Shown piece by piece: positions 1-8,337 of a stretch of 37,438 nucleotides of DNA; position 1 is the stretch's first letter, and every line of letters starts with the position of its first letter. The notes under the pieces were generated by a model. That model did no database searches. It was not told the DNA's origin and saw only the letters and a list, made by a program, of their open reading frames with translations. The stretch comes from Thermomicrobiales bacterium (GTDB lineage: Bacteria > Chloroflexota > Chloroflexia > Thermomicrobiales > UBA6265). The stretch is taken from assembly GCA_020853615.1 (NCBI GenBank), contig JADYYO010000385.1, positions 1-37,438 on the forward strand. The letters are read 5' to 3'. The translations under genes were made by a program, and so were the position numbers.

Positions 1-1096
1 GCTGCGCGTTGTCGTGCTGGTCCCAGAAGAGGGGGAGGGCCAGCATCGGCTTGCCGAAGTGGAAGCACTCCGTCGTCGTGTTGTTGCCCGCGTGGGTAAC
101 TACCGCATCGACCATCGGCAGGATCGATGGCTGCGGCAGGAACTCCTCGCCGTACATATTCGGCGGCAGATCGAGCTGGCCCGCCTGCGGGCCGAGGCTG
201 ATGATCGCGCGGTGCGGCGTGCCGCCGATCAGCTCGACGAGCCGGCCCATCAGCTCCGGTTCGGCCGAGCCGAGGCTGCCGAGGCTGACGTAGAGTAGCT
301 TGCCGTCACCGGCCAGTTGCGGCGGCAGGGTGAAGGGCGAATCGGTCGTGCGCACGGACGCATCGAGCCGATGGAACGTCGGCGGCAGCGGTCGCGCTCG
401 CGCGTAGTCCACCTCCTCCGGATAGACGAAGAGGTTGAGCCACGGCGATTCGACCATGAACTGGCCTTCGGGAAGGGCCGGCCCTCCGCACGCCTGAACA
501 AATCGATTGAACTCCGTGTGAAGTGGCGCGGTCAGCCGGGCGTACTCGTCGTGGAATGCCTGCCACTCGCCACCGTCGTTCGCCGGCAATCCTGAAAAGG
601 CGGGCGGCAGGTTCGGATCGGGGATCTCCAGCGGGTTGCAGGAGACGATCCGCACCCAGGGCACGCCGGCTGTCAGAACGGCGGGAAAGGCGACGACGTT
701 GTCCTGCACGATGACATCCGGCGCAACCTCGGTGAAGATCTCGCCCAGCCGCGCCTCGACGTAGGTGGCGCCGGCCACCAACTCCTGCCAGATCGGCAGG
801 ATGAGGGTTTCGAGCTGCGCGATCGTCGTCTCCCGAAAATGGGGCGCCGTCTCGCGGATGAACTCCTTCCAGAACTGCCCCGGCTCCTCGGGAACCTCCG
901 GCGGCGCCTGCAACCGCATCAGGCGCTCCTCGAAACCCTGCGCCGCGAGCGTCCCGGCAAACGACTCCTCGACGACGAAGACGACGCGATGGCCGCGCTG
1001 CCGCAACGCGTTCGCGATGCCGACGCAGTTGTTGGTCGGGCCGAACGCCCCCTCGGGAAAGAAGACGACCGTGCGCGGAGCCATGCCGTTGTCCAT
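1..1096 (-). CDS. MGT-family (GT1) glycosyltransferase, 3' end cut by the window
   Basis: The minus-strand frame from the ATG at 1096 runs about 365 codons and leaves the window without a stop, so only the C-terminal tail is missing. The N-terminus has the GT-B start pattern (VVFFPEGAFGPTNNCVGIAN, then RQRGHRVVFV). The C-terminal half carries the donor-binding signature of the UDP-glycosyltransferase/MGT family, with VVTHAGNNTTTECFHFGKPM followed by LPLFWDQHDNAQ at the cut edge. GAGGAG lies seven bases before the ATG and supports this start; an in-frame ATG four codons later is less well placed. Family members transfer a sugar from a nucleotide sugar to small lipophilic acceptors such as macrolides, sterols or carotenoids. 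The acceptor cannot be told from sequence. The protein is probably cytosolic; no signal peptide is seen. Confidence 0.9.
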   Translation of the reverse strand, partial: MDNGMAPRTVVFFPEGAFGPTNNCVGIANALRQRGHRVVFVVEESFAGTLAAQGFEERLMRLQAPPEVPEEPGQFWKEFIRETAPHFRETTIAQLETLILPIWQELVAGATYVEARLGEIFTEVAPDVIVQDNVVAFPAVLTAGVPWVRIVSCNPLEIPDPNLPPAFSGLPANDGGEWQAFHDEYARLTAPLHTEFNRFVQACGGPALPEGQFMVESPWLNLFVYPEEVDYARARPLPPTFHRLDASVRTTDSPFTLPPQLAGDGKLLYVSLGSLGSAEPELMGRLVELIGGTPHRAIISLGPQAGQLDLPPNMYGEEFLPQPSILPMVDAVVTHAGNNTTTECFHFGKPMLALPLFWDQHDNAQ

Positions 1097-1210
1097 CGCC
1101 AACTCCTCTGTTGAGCGGACTCTCCGGGCTGCCGATCGTAAAGAGGGATGGAGTGTTCGTCAATTGGAACAACAGCTCCGCGGGGTCTCATACAGCGCCA
1201 TGCGCACCCC

Positions 1211-1295
1211 GTGTCATGCTGAGGAACGAAGCATCTCGATTCGGGGTAACGCTGTTTCGGGGAACCGAGATCCTTCGCTTCGCTCAGGATGACAC
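1211..1295. repeat. Dispersed palindromic repeat, copy 1 (85 bp)
   Basis: The element begins GTGTCATGCTGAGGAACGAA and ends TTCGCTTCGCTCAGGATGACAC, so its ends are imperfect inverted repeats of one another. Each arm also folds on itself: ATGCT pairs with AGCAT on the left and ATCCT pairs with AGGAT on the right. A second copy of exactly the same length is at 27859-27943 and part of a third, inverted, is at 37365-37438. It lies between the glycosyltransferase start and the AbrB-like gene. No transposase is adjacent. Confidence 0.85.
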
Positions 1296-1330
1296 CAGTT
1301 TCACGCGCCGCTGCAAGGGAGGATGAGAAG

Positions 1331-1612
1331 ATGCGTGAATTCATCGCGACCGTATCGCGTAGCGGGCAGATAACGCTTCCCATCGAACTGCGAAGGATCT
1401 TGCAGATCGGACCGGGTGACCGGATCGTGTTCGTCGTTGACGGAGCCGACAGCGCGAGACTGCGACGAGCCGATCACGACGTGCATTCGGTTCGGGGTCT
1501 CATCCCAACGCCGCCGGGGCTCATCACCGGTGACTTCGACGACCTCATCGATGAGGCCATGGCCGACCATGCGGATACACGGATGCGCGGCGAGCGCGAT
1601 TTGCGCCCCTGA
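1331..1612 (+). CDS. AbrB/MazE-type DNA-binding protein, antitoxin-like, apparently orphan
   Basis: A 93-residue protein. Residues 1-50 form a SpoVT/AbrB swapped-hairpin domain (VSRSGQITLPIELRRILQIG, then GDRIVFVV). The C-terminal tail, SVRGLI followed by the acidic helix DFDDLIDEAMADHA, resembles the toxin-wrapping tail of type II antitoxins paired with PIN-domain VapC toxins. I chose the ATG at 1331 because GGGAGG lies eight bases before it. An in-frame ATG at 1289 falls inside the palindromic repeat and would add 14 residues with no family match. No toxin gene follows: the next gene is the convergent tetR. The protein may be a solitary regulator or the remnant of a toxin-antitoxin pair. 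Confidence 0.85.
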   Translation: MREFIATVSRSGQITLPIELRRILQIGPGDRIVFVVDGADSARLRRADHDVHSVRGLIPTPPGLITGDFDDLIDEAMADHADTRMRGERDLRP

Positions 1613-1659
1613 CCAAACGGCTCGCGGTCGCCAATCGACGCGCTTAACCAAACCGCGGC

Positions 1660-2340
1660 CTATCGCTTCGAGTCGGACTCCGTTGGCACTGTTCCCTCGA
1701 CGTTGTCGTCACTGATCAACAGTTGCCCCTTGCGATTGGCGCCGATCCCATCGAGGAGCAGTCCGGTCAACGTCGCCGCCAGCGCCGCGTCCGGCTCCTG
1801 GCGTTCGCCGCCGGACTTCGTCCACCACGCCTGGCTGCCGACCATCGCGAAGAAGACGCGCGCGGCCAGTTCGGGGTCGACGTCGCGCACCTCACCACGG
1901 TCGATCGCCGCCGCGATCGCCGCGCGGATCGCGCCCCAGGGAACGCCGCAACGCTCGCGCAGGTAGTCGCGTCCCCGCTCCGAGACGTGCTCGTGCATGT
2001 CGGCGGAGAGGCGGCCAAAATCGGACTGCCGCAGCGCGAAGAGGTGCACGGCGATGCGCTGCAACTGCTCGCGCACACCGTCGCCGCTGGCGGCAACGGC
2101 CTGGAGATCCGCGGCCAGGCGCGTGAATTCGGCTTCCATGACCGAGACGAAGAGGTCTTCCTTGTCGCGGAAATGATGGTAGAGGGTCGCCTTGTTCACC
2201 CCGGCCGCGTCAGCGATCTGCTGCATCGAAACCGAGGCGTACCCCTGGCCCATGAAGAGGGTGCGCGCCGCGCGCAGGATGCGGCCCCGCCCGCGGGCAC
2301 CCGCCGGCGGGACCGGCGACTCCGTTCGGGGCAGAGCCAT
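1660..2340 (-). CDS. TetR/AcrR-family repressor of the adjacent efflux pump
   Basis: A 226-residue regulator. Residues about 12-60 form the TetR helix-turn-helix (ILRAARTLFMGQGYASVSMQ, then AGVNKATLYHHFRDKEDLF). The rest is a helical ligand-binding and dimerisation domain. The ATG at 2340 is preceded by GGAGGAAGG at good spacing; a longer frame opening at 2433 would begin inside the operator palindrome and is unlikely. The gene is divergent from a DHA2 transporter at 2514, the classic arrangement for local repression relieved by a drug-like ligand. A perfect 20-bp palindrome overlaps the predicted -35 of tetR, which implies autoregulation. The ligand is unknown. Confidence 0.93.
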   Translation of the reverse strand: MALPRTESPVPPAGARGRGRILRAARTLFMGQGYASVSMQQIADAAGVNKATLYHHFRDKEDLFVSVMEAEFTRLAADLQAVAASGDGVREQLQRIAVHLFALRQSDFGRLSADMHEHVSERGRDYLRERCGVPWGAIRAAIAAAIDRGEVRDVDPELAARVFFAMVGSQAWWTKSGGERQEPDAALAATLTGLLLDGIGANRKGQLLISDDNVEGTVPTESDSKR

Positions 2341-2403
2341 GGCGATCCTTCCTCCGTGCCGGCGGCGCTTGCGCCACGCGCATTGACGCTCGGCGTCGGC
2401 AGG

Positions 2404-2433
2404 AGTATAGTCCGCGGGCTGCAAACCAACCAA
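2404..2433 (-). promoter_or_regulatory. Predicted sigma-70 promoter of tetR
   Basis: Reading the minus strand, TTGGTT (2433-2428) and TATACT (2409-2404) are separated by 18 bases. The -10 is good and the -35 is weak, as expected for a repressible promoter. The -35 lies inside the palindrome at 2426-2445. Confidence 0.5.
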
Positions 2434-2445
2434 CCGGTTGGTTGG
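2426..2445. promoter_or_regulatory. TetR operator: perfect 20-bp palindrome
   Basis: CCAACCAACCGGTTGGTTGG is perfectly self-complementary about 2435/2436. It lies in the intergenic region between tetR and the efflux gene and overlaps the predicted tetR -35 box. ACCAACCGGTTGGT-like cores are typical operators of TetR regulators that control MFS pumps. That TetR binds here is inferred from position and symmetry. Confidence 0.8.
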
Positions 2446-2513
2446 GCGGGAACGGGTTGTGCATCGACCGCGCTGACACGTCCGAACGGTACGCGTACCT
2501 GGAGTAGTCTCCC

Positions 2514-4115
2514 ATGTCCCAAACGGGGAATGATTGGCAGCCGGCAGTGGCCGCCGAACCCGAAGAGCATCACTACCTGAGTCACCGGGAAATTCTCATC
2601 GTCCTCTTCGGGCTGATGACCGGGGTGCTCCTCTCGGCGCTCGACCAGAGCATCGTCGGCACCGCGCTGCCGCGCATCGTCAGCGAGCTGGGCGGGCTCG
2701 ACAAGCTCGCCTGGGTGGTGACCGCCTACCTCCTCACGGCGACGGCGGCGACGCCCCTCTGGGGCAAGATCTCCGACCTCTATGGCCGCCGCCCGATCTT
2801 CCAGGCCGCCATCGTCATCTTTCTGGTCGGCTCCGCCCTCTGCGGGCTCAGCCAGAACCTGCCGCAGTTGATCGCCTTCCGCGCCTTCCAGGGCATCGGC
2901 GGCGGCGGGCTGATGTCGATCGCCCTCGCCATCATCGGCGACATCATTCCGCCGCGAGAGCGCGGCCGCTACCAGGGCTACTTCGGCGCGGTCTTCGGCG
3001 TTTCCAGCGTCGCCGGCCCGCTGCTCGGCGGCTGGTTCACCGATGGCCCCGGCTGGCGCTGGATCTTCTACATCAACCTGCCGGTCGGCATCGCCGCCCT
3101 CGTCGTCACCACAATGGCGCTGAAACTGCCGGCCGTGCGCCGCGAGCACCGGATCGATTTCCTCGGCGCGGCGCTGATCGTCGGCAGCGTCGCCGCGCTC
3201 CTCCTCTACCTCGACTGGGCCGGCACCGAATACGGCTGGCTGTCGCCGCTCGCCCTGGCGCTCCTCGTCGCCGGCATCATCGGCACGATTCTCTTCGTCT
3301 TCGTGGAGAGCCGGGCGGCGGAGCCGATCATCCCGCTGCGCCTCTTCCAGAACCCGATCTTCGCGGTCGGCAACCTCTACGGCTTTCTGGCCGGCATCGC
3401 CATGTTCGGCGCCATCATCTTCCTCCCCTTCTACCTGCAGATCGTGATGGGGATGTCGCCGACCGAATCGGGGCTGGCGATGCTCCCCGCGGTCCTCGGC
3501 ATCCTCACCACCTCGATCGTCACGGGCCAGCTCATCACGCGGACCGGGAAGTACAAGATCTACCCGATCATCGGGGCGGCGGTCCTTGTCGTCGCCCTGC
3601 TGCTGATGTCCCGCCTGCAGGTCGACACGCCCTATTGGCAGCTCGCGATCTTCATGCTCACCTTCGGCGCCGGGCTCGGCTGCACCATGCAGACGATCAC
3701 CACGGCGGTGCAGAACGCGGTCGAGTTCCGGGATCTCGGCGTGGCCACGGGCGCCACGACCTTCTTCCGCCAGATGGGCGGCACCATCGGCGCGGCGATC
3801 TTCGGCGCCATCCTCTCCAACCGCCTGGCGGTCCACCTGGCCGAGCAGCTCGGCCCGATGGCCACCGCGATGCCGAACGGCCGCGCCATCGACACCGGCA
3901 ACATCCAGGCGATCCACCAGCTCCCGCCCGCGATCCAGATCCCGGTCCTGGAGGCGTTCACCAACGCCCTCGATGATGTCTTCCTCGTCGGCGTGCCGAT
4001 CGTGGCGCTGGCGCTGCTGGTCGCCCTCTTCCTCAAGGAGGTGCCGCTGCGCACCGGGAAGGCGCGGGCGGTCGGGGAGCCGGCATCGGCAGAAGCCTTG
4101 AGCGCGGGCCTGTGA
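2514..4115 (+). CDS. MFS multidrug efflux transporter, DHA2 family (14 TM)
   Basis: A 533-residue polytopic membrane protein of the EmrB/QacA (DHA2) type, a proton antiporter that exports drugs or other amphipaths. The first membrane segment ends in the family motif LDQSIVGTALPRIVSELGG. Motif A (GKISDLYGRRP) follows TM2, and the antiporter motif C region lies in TM5 (GAVFGVSSVAGPLLGG). The length fits 14 helices. GGAG sits 9-12 bases before the ATG. The gene is divergent from tetR across a palindromic operator and its stop overlaps the start of the next gene, so pump and PEP-utilising enzyme are probably made together. The substrate cannot be assigned. Confidence 0.95.
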   Translation: MSQTGNDWQPAVAAEPEEHHYLSHREILIVLFGLMTGVLLSALDQSIVGTALPRIVSELGGLDKLAWVVTAYLLTATAATPLWGKISDLYGRRPIFQAAIVIFLVGSALCGLSQNLPQLIAFRAFQGIGGGGLMSIALAIIGDIIPPRERGRYQGYFGAVFGVSSVAGPLLGGWFTDGPGWRWIFYINLPVGIAALVVTTMALKLPAVRREHRIDFLGAALIVGSVAALLLYLDWAGTEYGWLSPLALALLVAGIIGTILFVFVESRAAEPIIPLRLFQNPIFAVGNLYGFLAGIAMFGAIIFLPFYLQIVMGMSPTESGLAMLPAVLGILTTSIVTGQLITRTGKYKIYPIIGAAVLVVALLLMSRLQVDTPYWQLAIFMLTFGAGLGCTMQTITTAVQNAVEFRDLGVATGATTFFRQMGGTIGAAIFGAILSNRLAVHLAEQLGPMATAMPNGRAIDTGNIQAIHQLPPAIQIPVLEAFTNALDDVFLVGVPIVALALLVALFLKEVPLRTGKARAVGEPASAEALSAGL

Positions 4116-6637
4116 GCGCGGCACCGTCTCGATCGCCTGCCCATGTGACAGCTCGTGCCCCGCTGGTCCTCGAGCTCGATCGGGTCGACCGCCGCGACCT
4201 TTCAAGTGCCGGCGGCAAGGGTGCCAACCTCGGCGAGATGCTGCGGGCCGGGTTCCCGGTCCCTCCCGGGTTCGTCATCACCACCGCCGCCTACGAGCAG
4301 ATCGTGGCCAGCAATGCGCTCGATGCGCCGATCGACCAGGCACGCGCCACCGGCGACGGGGCGGCAGCCCGTTCGGCATTCGAGCGAGCCATGATCCCGC
4401 CAGACATCGCCCAGGCGATCCGCGCCGCGTATTGGCGTCTCGGGTCGACGCCGGTCGCGGTGCGCTCCAGCGCGACCGCCGAAGACCTCCCCGATGCCGC
4501 CTTTGCCGGCCAGCAGGACACCGTCCTCGGCGTCGTCGATGAGGCGGGTCTGCTCGATGCGGTCCGCCGCTGCTGGGGCTCCCTCTGGTCGGATCGGGCG
4601 ATCGCGTATCGCCAGCGGCAGGGCTTCGCCGAGGCGCCGGTCGCGCTCGCGGTCGTGGTGCAGCGCCTCGTGCCCGCCGACGCGGCTGGCGTCCTCTTCA
4701 CCGCCAATCCGATCACCGGCGCGCGCAACGAGACTATCATCGACACCAGCCCGGGTCTGGGCGAGGCGATCGTCAGCGGGTTGGTGACGCCCGACCATCT
4801 CGTCCTGCGCCGTCGGCGCTTCGGCTGGCAGATCGTCGACCGGCGCGCGGGCGAGTACGAAATCGAGATGCGGCCGCGCACGGGCGGCGGCATCGCGCAG
4901 GTGCAGGGAAGCGCGAGCGATACTCCCATCCTCCCCGATCGGACCGCTCGCCGGCTGGCCCGGATGGGCGCGGCGATATCCCGCCACTTCGGCCAGCCGC
5001 GGGATATCGAGTGGGCGTTGGCGGGCGACAAGCTCTGGGTGCTGCAGTCTCGCCCCATTACGGCATTGCCGGATCCGAAATCCGCTCGCGCCCGGCTCGG
5101 GCTCCCCCGGTCGGGCCCGGCCGAGTACATGCAGATCCGCCCCTACCCGATCGACATGACGACCTGGATGCCCGAGATCGGCAAGGCGCTCGCCCGCATG
5201 GTTCCGTTGGGCAGCGCGGCTCCAACCTTCACGGACATGTGGGTCGAGGAAGCGGGTATCGTCACACGCTTCGCTGGCTGGCCGGAGTTCCGCGTCAAGC
5301 CCGGCCTGCTGCTGGCGCTGCCGAGGCTGGTCGCCCTCGCCATCCGGTACGACCCGCGCGACTGGCGCGCCGATCCGATCCTGGCGGAGGTTTTGCAGGA
5401 TGTGCGGGCGCTGGAGGCGCGGGATGCGCGCTCGCTCTCCTGGCAGCAATTGCTCGGGCTGATTCGCGAGGGGATGGCGATCCCCTTCGCTGTGGTGGAG
5501 CTGCGGCGGCGCTATTTCCCGCGCACCCTCCTCGCCATGGGCGCTCTGCGCCTGATCCTCGGCCGCATCGGCCGGCCCGACCTGTTCGGGCAACTCCTCT
5601 CGGGCGTCGACAACATGACGCTGGAGGCGAATCGCGGCCTCGAGGCGCTGGCCTCCGAGATTCGCGCCGATCCCGCGCTCTCCGCGCTCGTCGCCACCCA
5701 TGAGGGCGCCAGTCTCGTGCAGGCGCTCGCGGCGGATGCGGCTGGCCGCGCCTTGAACCGGCGGCTCGACGCCTTCCTGGCTCTCTACGGGCACCGCGAG
5801 CTCGGCTCGCCGCTTCTCGTCTCGCAACCGACATGGCGCGATGCGCCCGAGGCGGTGCTCGGCATGCTCAAGGGGCTGGCGCAGTCCGGGCGTGCTCCCT
5901 CACCCGGGCCTCCGGGCTGGGTCCACGGCCGGGATGAGGTGCTCGCGCAGGCCCCGTTTCGCTGGTTGCCGTTACGGCAGCTCTTCCTCGCCATCCTGGC
6001 CGAGGCGCGCTGCTTTCCCGCCCTACGCGAAGACACCCACTTCTTCATGACCATGCCGATGCCGGTCATCCGCCGCGCGCTCCTCGAGATGGGGCGCCGG
6101 CTGGTCGATTCCGGCATCCTGGCGACGCCGGAAGAGGTCTTCCATCTCCGGCTCGAGGAATTGGAACCCCTGGCCGTCGCCTGGCCGCCGGACCGGCCCA
6201 CGGCCGATGCGCTGCGCGAGACGGTCCAGCAGCGGTCGGCGCGGCGAGCGCAACTCGACAGCACCCCGCTCATGGACGTGGCGGCGATACCCGCGCCCGA
6301 GCCATCGGACGCTGCGTTGCTCGCCGGCATGCCGGGGAGCCCGGGCGTCGCCGAGGGCCCGGTGCGCATCATCACGGGACCGGCCGAGTTCGGCGCGCTG
6401 GCGCCGGGGGAGATCCTCGTCGCGCCATTCACCCTCCCCGCCTGGACGCCCCTCTTCGCGCACGCGGCGGCCGTCGTCGTCGATGCCGGCAGCGCGATGT
6501 CGCACGCGGCGATCGTCGCCCGGGAGTACGGGATCCCCGCGGTCATGGGCACGGGCGATGGCACGAGCCGGGTCACGAATGGCCAGCGTGTGCTGGTCGA
6601 TGGCACGCGGGGTCTCGTCTTCCCCGCCAGTCACTAG
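4112..6637 (+). CDS. PEP synthase-like phosphotransferase, resembling rifampin phosphotransferase
   Basis: An 841-residue protein starting at a GTG whose last bases form the TGA stop of the efflux gene (GTGA overlap), indicating translational coupling. Residues about 15-325 are a PPDK/PEP-synthase ATP-grasp domain, with GGKGANLGEM near residue 34 and VRSSATAEDLPDAAFAGQQD near 117. Residues about 755-838 are the swivelling phosphohistidine domain with GSAMSHAAIVARE, where His798 is the expected phosphocarrier. The central region replaces the PEP/pyruvate barrel of true PEP synthases and carries a segment (LVDSGILATPEEVFHLRLEEL) like that in the antibiotic-binding domain of Rph proteins. Rph enzymes use ATP to phosphorylate rifamycins. 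Its place behind a TetR-controlled pump supports a drug-inactivation role, but the substrate is inferred. A PEP synthase-like metabolic enzyme is the alternative. Confidence 0.85.
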   Translation: MSAAPSRSPAHVTARAPLVLELDRVDRRDLSSAGGKGANLGEMLRAGFPVPPGFVITTAAYEQIVASNALDAPIDQARATGDGAAARSAFERAMIPPDIAQAIRAAYWRLGSTPVAVRSSATAEDLPDAAFAGQQDTVLGVVDEAGLLDAVRRCWGSLWSDRAIAYRQRQGFAEAPVALAVVVQRLVPADAAGVLFTANPITGARNETIIDTSPGLGEAIVSGLVTPDHLVLRRRRFGWQIVDRRAGEYEIEMRPRTGGGIAQVQGSASDTPILPDRTARRLARMGAAISRHFGQPRDIEWALAGDKLWVLQSRPITALPDPKSARARLGLPRSGPAEYMQIRPYPIDMTTWMPEIGKALARMVPLGSAAPTFTDMWVEEAGIVTRFAGWPEFRVKPGLLLALPRLVALAIRYDPRDWRADPILAEVLQDVRALEARDARSLSWQQLLGLIREGMAIPFAVVELRRRYFPRTLLAMGALRLILGRIGRPDLFGQLLSGVDNMTLEANRGLEALASEIRADPALSALVATHEGASLVQALAADAAGRALNRRLDAFLALYGHRELGSPLLVSQPTWRDAPEAVLGMLKGLAQSGRAPSPGPPGWVHGRDEVLAQAPFRWLPLRQLFLAILAEARCFPALREDTHFFMTMPMPVIRRALLEMGRRLVDSGILATPEEVFHLRLEELEPLAVAWPPDRPTADALRETVQQRSARRAQLDSTPLMDVAAIPAPEPSDAALLAGMPGSPGVAEGPVRIITGPAEFGALAPGEILVAPFTLPAWTPLFAHAAAVVVDAGSAMSHAAIVAREYGIPAVMGTGDGTSRVTNGQRVLVDGTRGLVFPASH

Positions 6638-6706
6638 GTCGAGGAACGGCCGATGCGAAAACTATAGTCGGGCGATACGCCAGCGATGAGCATGCTCAGC
6701 CGTGGC

Positions 6707-7492
6707 CTAGGTCTGCTGGGCTGGCATGCCGGCGGTCCACGGACCGAGGGTATCGACAAGGTGGTCGAGATCGGCCGTGGGGAGCGCGCCGACGAGAGCG
6801 GCCTGCTCCCCATCGGCGGGCCAGAGGACGGTCGAAATCTTGCCCGATTGCCCCGTGAGCCGGACGGGCGGCTGCTCCCCATCGCGAAAGCGCAGGAGCG
6901 AGAGGTAGATATCGCCCGGCTGCTTCTCGTAGACGAGCTGGGCAACCGGCTCCCCATTCAGCGTGATCAACCGGCCGCCAACGAATGCGAAGTCATCGAG
7001 CTGGGGCACCGTGACGTCCAGGCCAGCCTTCTCGTGAAACCAGGCGGCCACATGGGGAGCATCACCGGTGACGTCGAGCAGCGTTTCATCGTGGGCAAAG
7101 AGCGCATGCGTCCCCGCCAATTCGGTGGTGAGCGCGGCCGGCGGCGAGCCCGCGCCGGTCGAGACCAGCATGAACAACCAGACCGCCGCCAGCGCGGGGC
7201 CGATTGCCGCGGCAACCCGCACCGCGGCCGAGGCGTCCCAAACGAGCCGCGGCCGCGGCGGCGCCGCCGCCTCCTCGGCCAGGGCGGCGCGCAGGCGATC
7301 GGCCAGGCCCGGCGGCGGTGCGGCCGCCATCAACTCCTGGCGGACGGCGCCGCGAAACCGCGCCTGCTCGGCCAGGTAGCGTCGGCACTCCGCGCATTCA
7401 TCGAGATGGGCGGCGATTCCCCACCGCTCGACGGCGGGGAGGGATCCATCGAGGTAGGCGTCGAGTTGTCCCCAGGCATCGCGGTGGTTCAT
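6707..7492 (-). CDS. Membrane anti-sigma factor with ZAS zinc-finger motif
   Basis: A 261-residue protein. Its cytoplasmic N-terminus has the zinc-binding anti-sigma motif His29-x3-Cys33-x2-Cys36 (AAHLDECAECRRYL). One membrane segment follows near residues 92-112 (AIGPALAAVWLFMLVSTG), then an extracytoplasmic sensor domain of about 145 residues with no recognised catalytic motif. The ATG overlaps the TGA of the upstream sigma gene (ATGA), which is the usual coupling of an ECF sigma factor to its antagonist. It would hold the sigma factor at the membrane until the outer domain or the zinc site senses stress. The neighbouring redox proteins suggest a copper or oxidative signal, but that is inference. 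Confidence 0.9.
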   Translation of the reverse strand: MNHRDAWGQLDAYLDGSLPAVERWGIAAHLDECAECRRYLAEQARFRGAVRQELMAAAPPPGLADRLRAALAEEAAAPPRPRLVWDASAAVRVAAAIGPALAAVWLFMLVSTGAGSPPAALTTELAGTHALFAHDETLLDVTGDAPHVAAWFHEKAGLDVTVPQLDDFAFVGGRLITLNGEPVAQLVYEKQPGDIYLSLLRFRDGEQPPVRLTGQSGKISTVLWPADGEQAALVGALPTADLDHLVDTLGPWTAGMPAQQT

Positions 7493-8157
7493 GCGCTCTT
7501 CTCGTTCTGTCGCTTGCGGCCGATCTGGGGTGAATCGACCAGTTTCTCCTGGAGTCGCTTGCGGGCGCGGTGCAGCCGCGACATGACGGTGCCTTGCGGC
7601 ACCCCCATCACGTCGGCGATCTCCCGATAGGACAACTCCTCGACATCGGCGAGGAGCACGACCAGCCGCCAGTCAGCCGGCAGGCCCGCGAAGGCGCGGT
7701 CGATCGCTTCGCTGGGGAAGTACCGCAGTGCTTCACTCTCCGCACTCGGTGTCGATGCGCCCATCATCGCCACCACATCATCTTCGACATCGATCTCGGC
7801 CGTGAGATGGCGGCCGCGGCGCCGGCACTCATCCAGGAACGCATTGCGGAGGATGGCGAAGAGCCACGAGCGGACGTTCCCGCCGCGATATGCTCCGAAG
7901 GCGCGATAGGCGCGCAGGAACGTCTCCTGAGTCAGATCCTCGGCCTCGGTCGCGTTTCGGCTCAGGTGGTACGCCGTCCGATACAGCGCCCCCGCGTGCG
8001 GGAGGGCGACCGCCTCGAAATCGAGCGCCGGCGGGGCGACGTCTCCGGCAGCCATGCTGCCCGCGACATGGCTTCCCATCGCCTCTGCGCCAGCCCGCGA
8101 CGCGATCAACCCTCCGGCGCCGCCAGGCGACACCGGGACCTGTTCCAGCCAACTCAT
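7489..8157 (-). CDS. ECF-type RNA polymerase sigma factor
   Basis: About 222 residues from the preferred start. Region sigma-2 is clear (LYRTAYHLSRNATEAEDLTQ, then SWLFAILRNAFLDECRRRGR), as is sigma-4 with its helix-turn-helix (LSYREIADVMGVPQGTVMSR). There is no sigma-3, as expected for the group. The start is uncertain: I take the ATG at 8157, which follows AGGCGG; in-frame ATGs at 8199 and 8058 and an open frame back to 8325 also exist. An N-terminal extension of some 35 poorly conserved residues precedes sigma-2. It is co-transcribed with the anti-sigma gene (4-bp overlap) and 180 bp downstream of the cupredoxin gene. Confidence 0.92.
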   Translation of the reverse strand: MSWLEQVPVSPGGAGGLIASRAGAEAMGSHVAGSMAAGDVAPPALDFEAVALPHAGALYRTAYHLSRNATEAEDLTQETFLRAYRAFGAYRGGNVRSWLFAILRNAFLDECRRRGRHLTAEIDVEDDVVAMMGASTPSAESEALRYFPSEAIDRAFAGLPADWRLVVLLADVEELSYREIADVMGVPQGTVMSRLHRARKRLQEKLVDSPQIGRKRQNEKSA

Positions 8158-8337
8158 GTTCCGCCTATCCGGGCGCGCCCCATCCCCTATGGATGCCATG
8201 CGCTCACGCCGCGCTCCGCCGAAGGCATTCCGGCATGCCATCACCATGCCCAACCGGCCCCAACGCTCACGCGGGGGCCGGAGGGGGAGCGGGCCGTTGC
8301 GCCGTCGCGCGCCGCCCGCTCCCATGGCACGCTGTCG

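Noticed and set aside
1211-1295. The palindromic repeat as an insertion-sequence end
   Set aside because: No transposase or target duplication is seen next to any copy; it is listed only as a repeat.
2196-4205. A 669-codon open frame on the minus strand opposite the efflux gene
   Set aside because: Its product is a low-complexity Arg/Gly/Asp/Glu-rich string without domains, as expected opposite a GC-rich membrane-protein gene. The plus strand has a clear DHA2 transporter.
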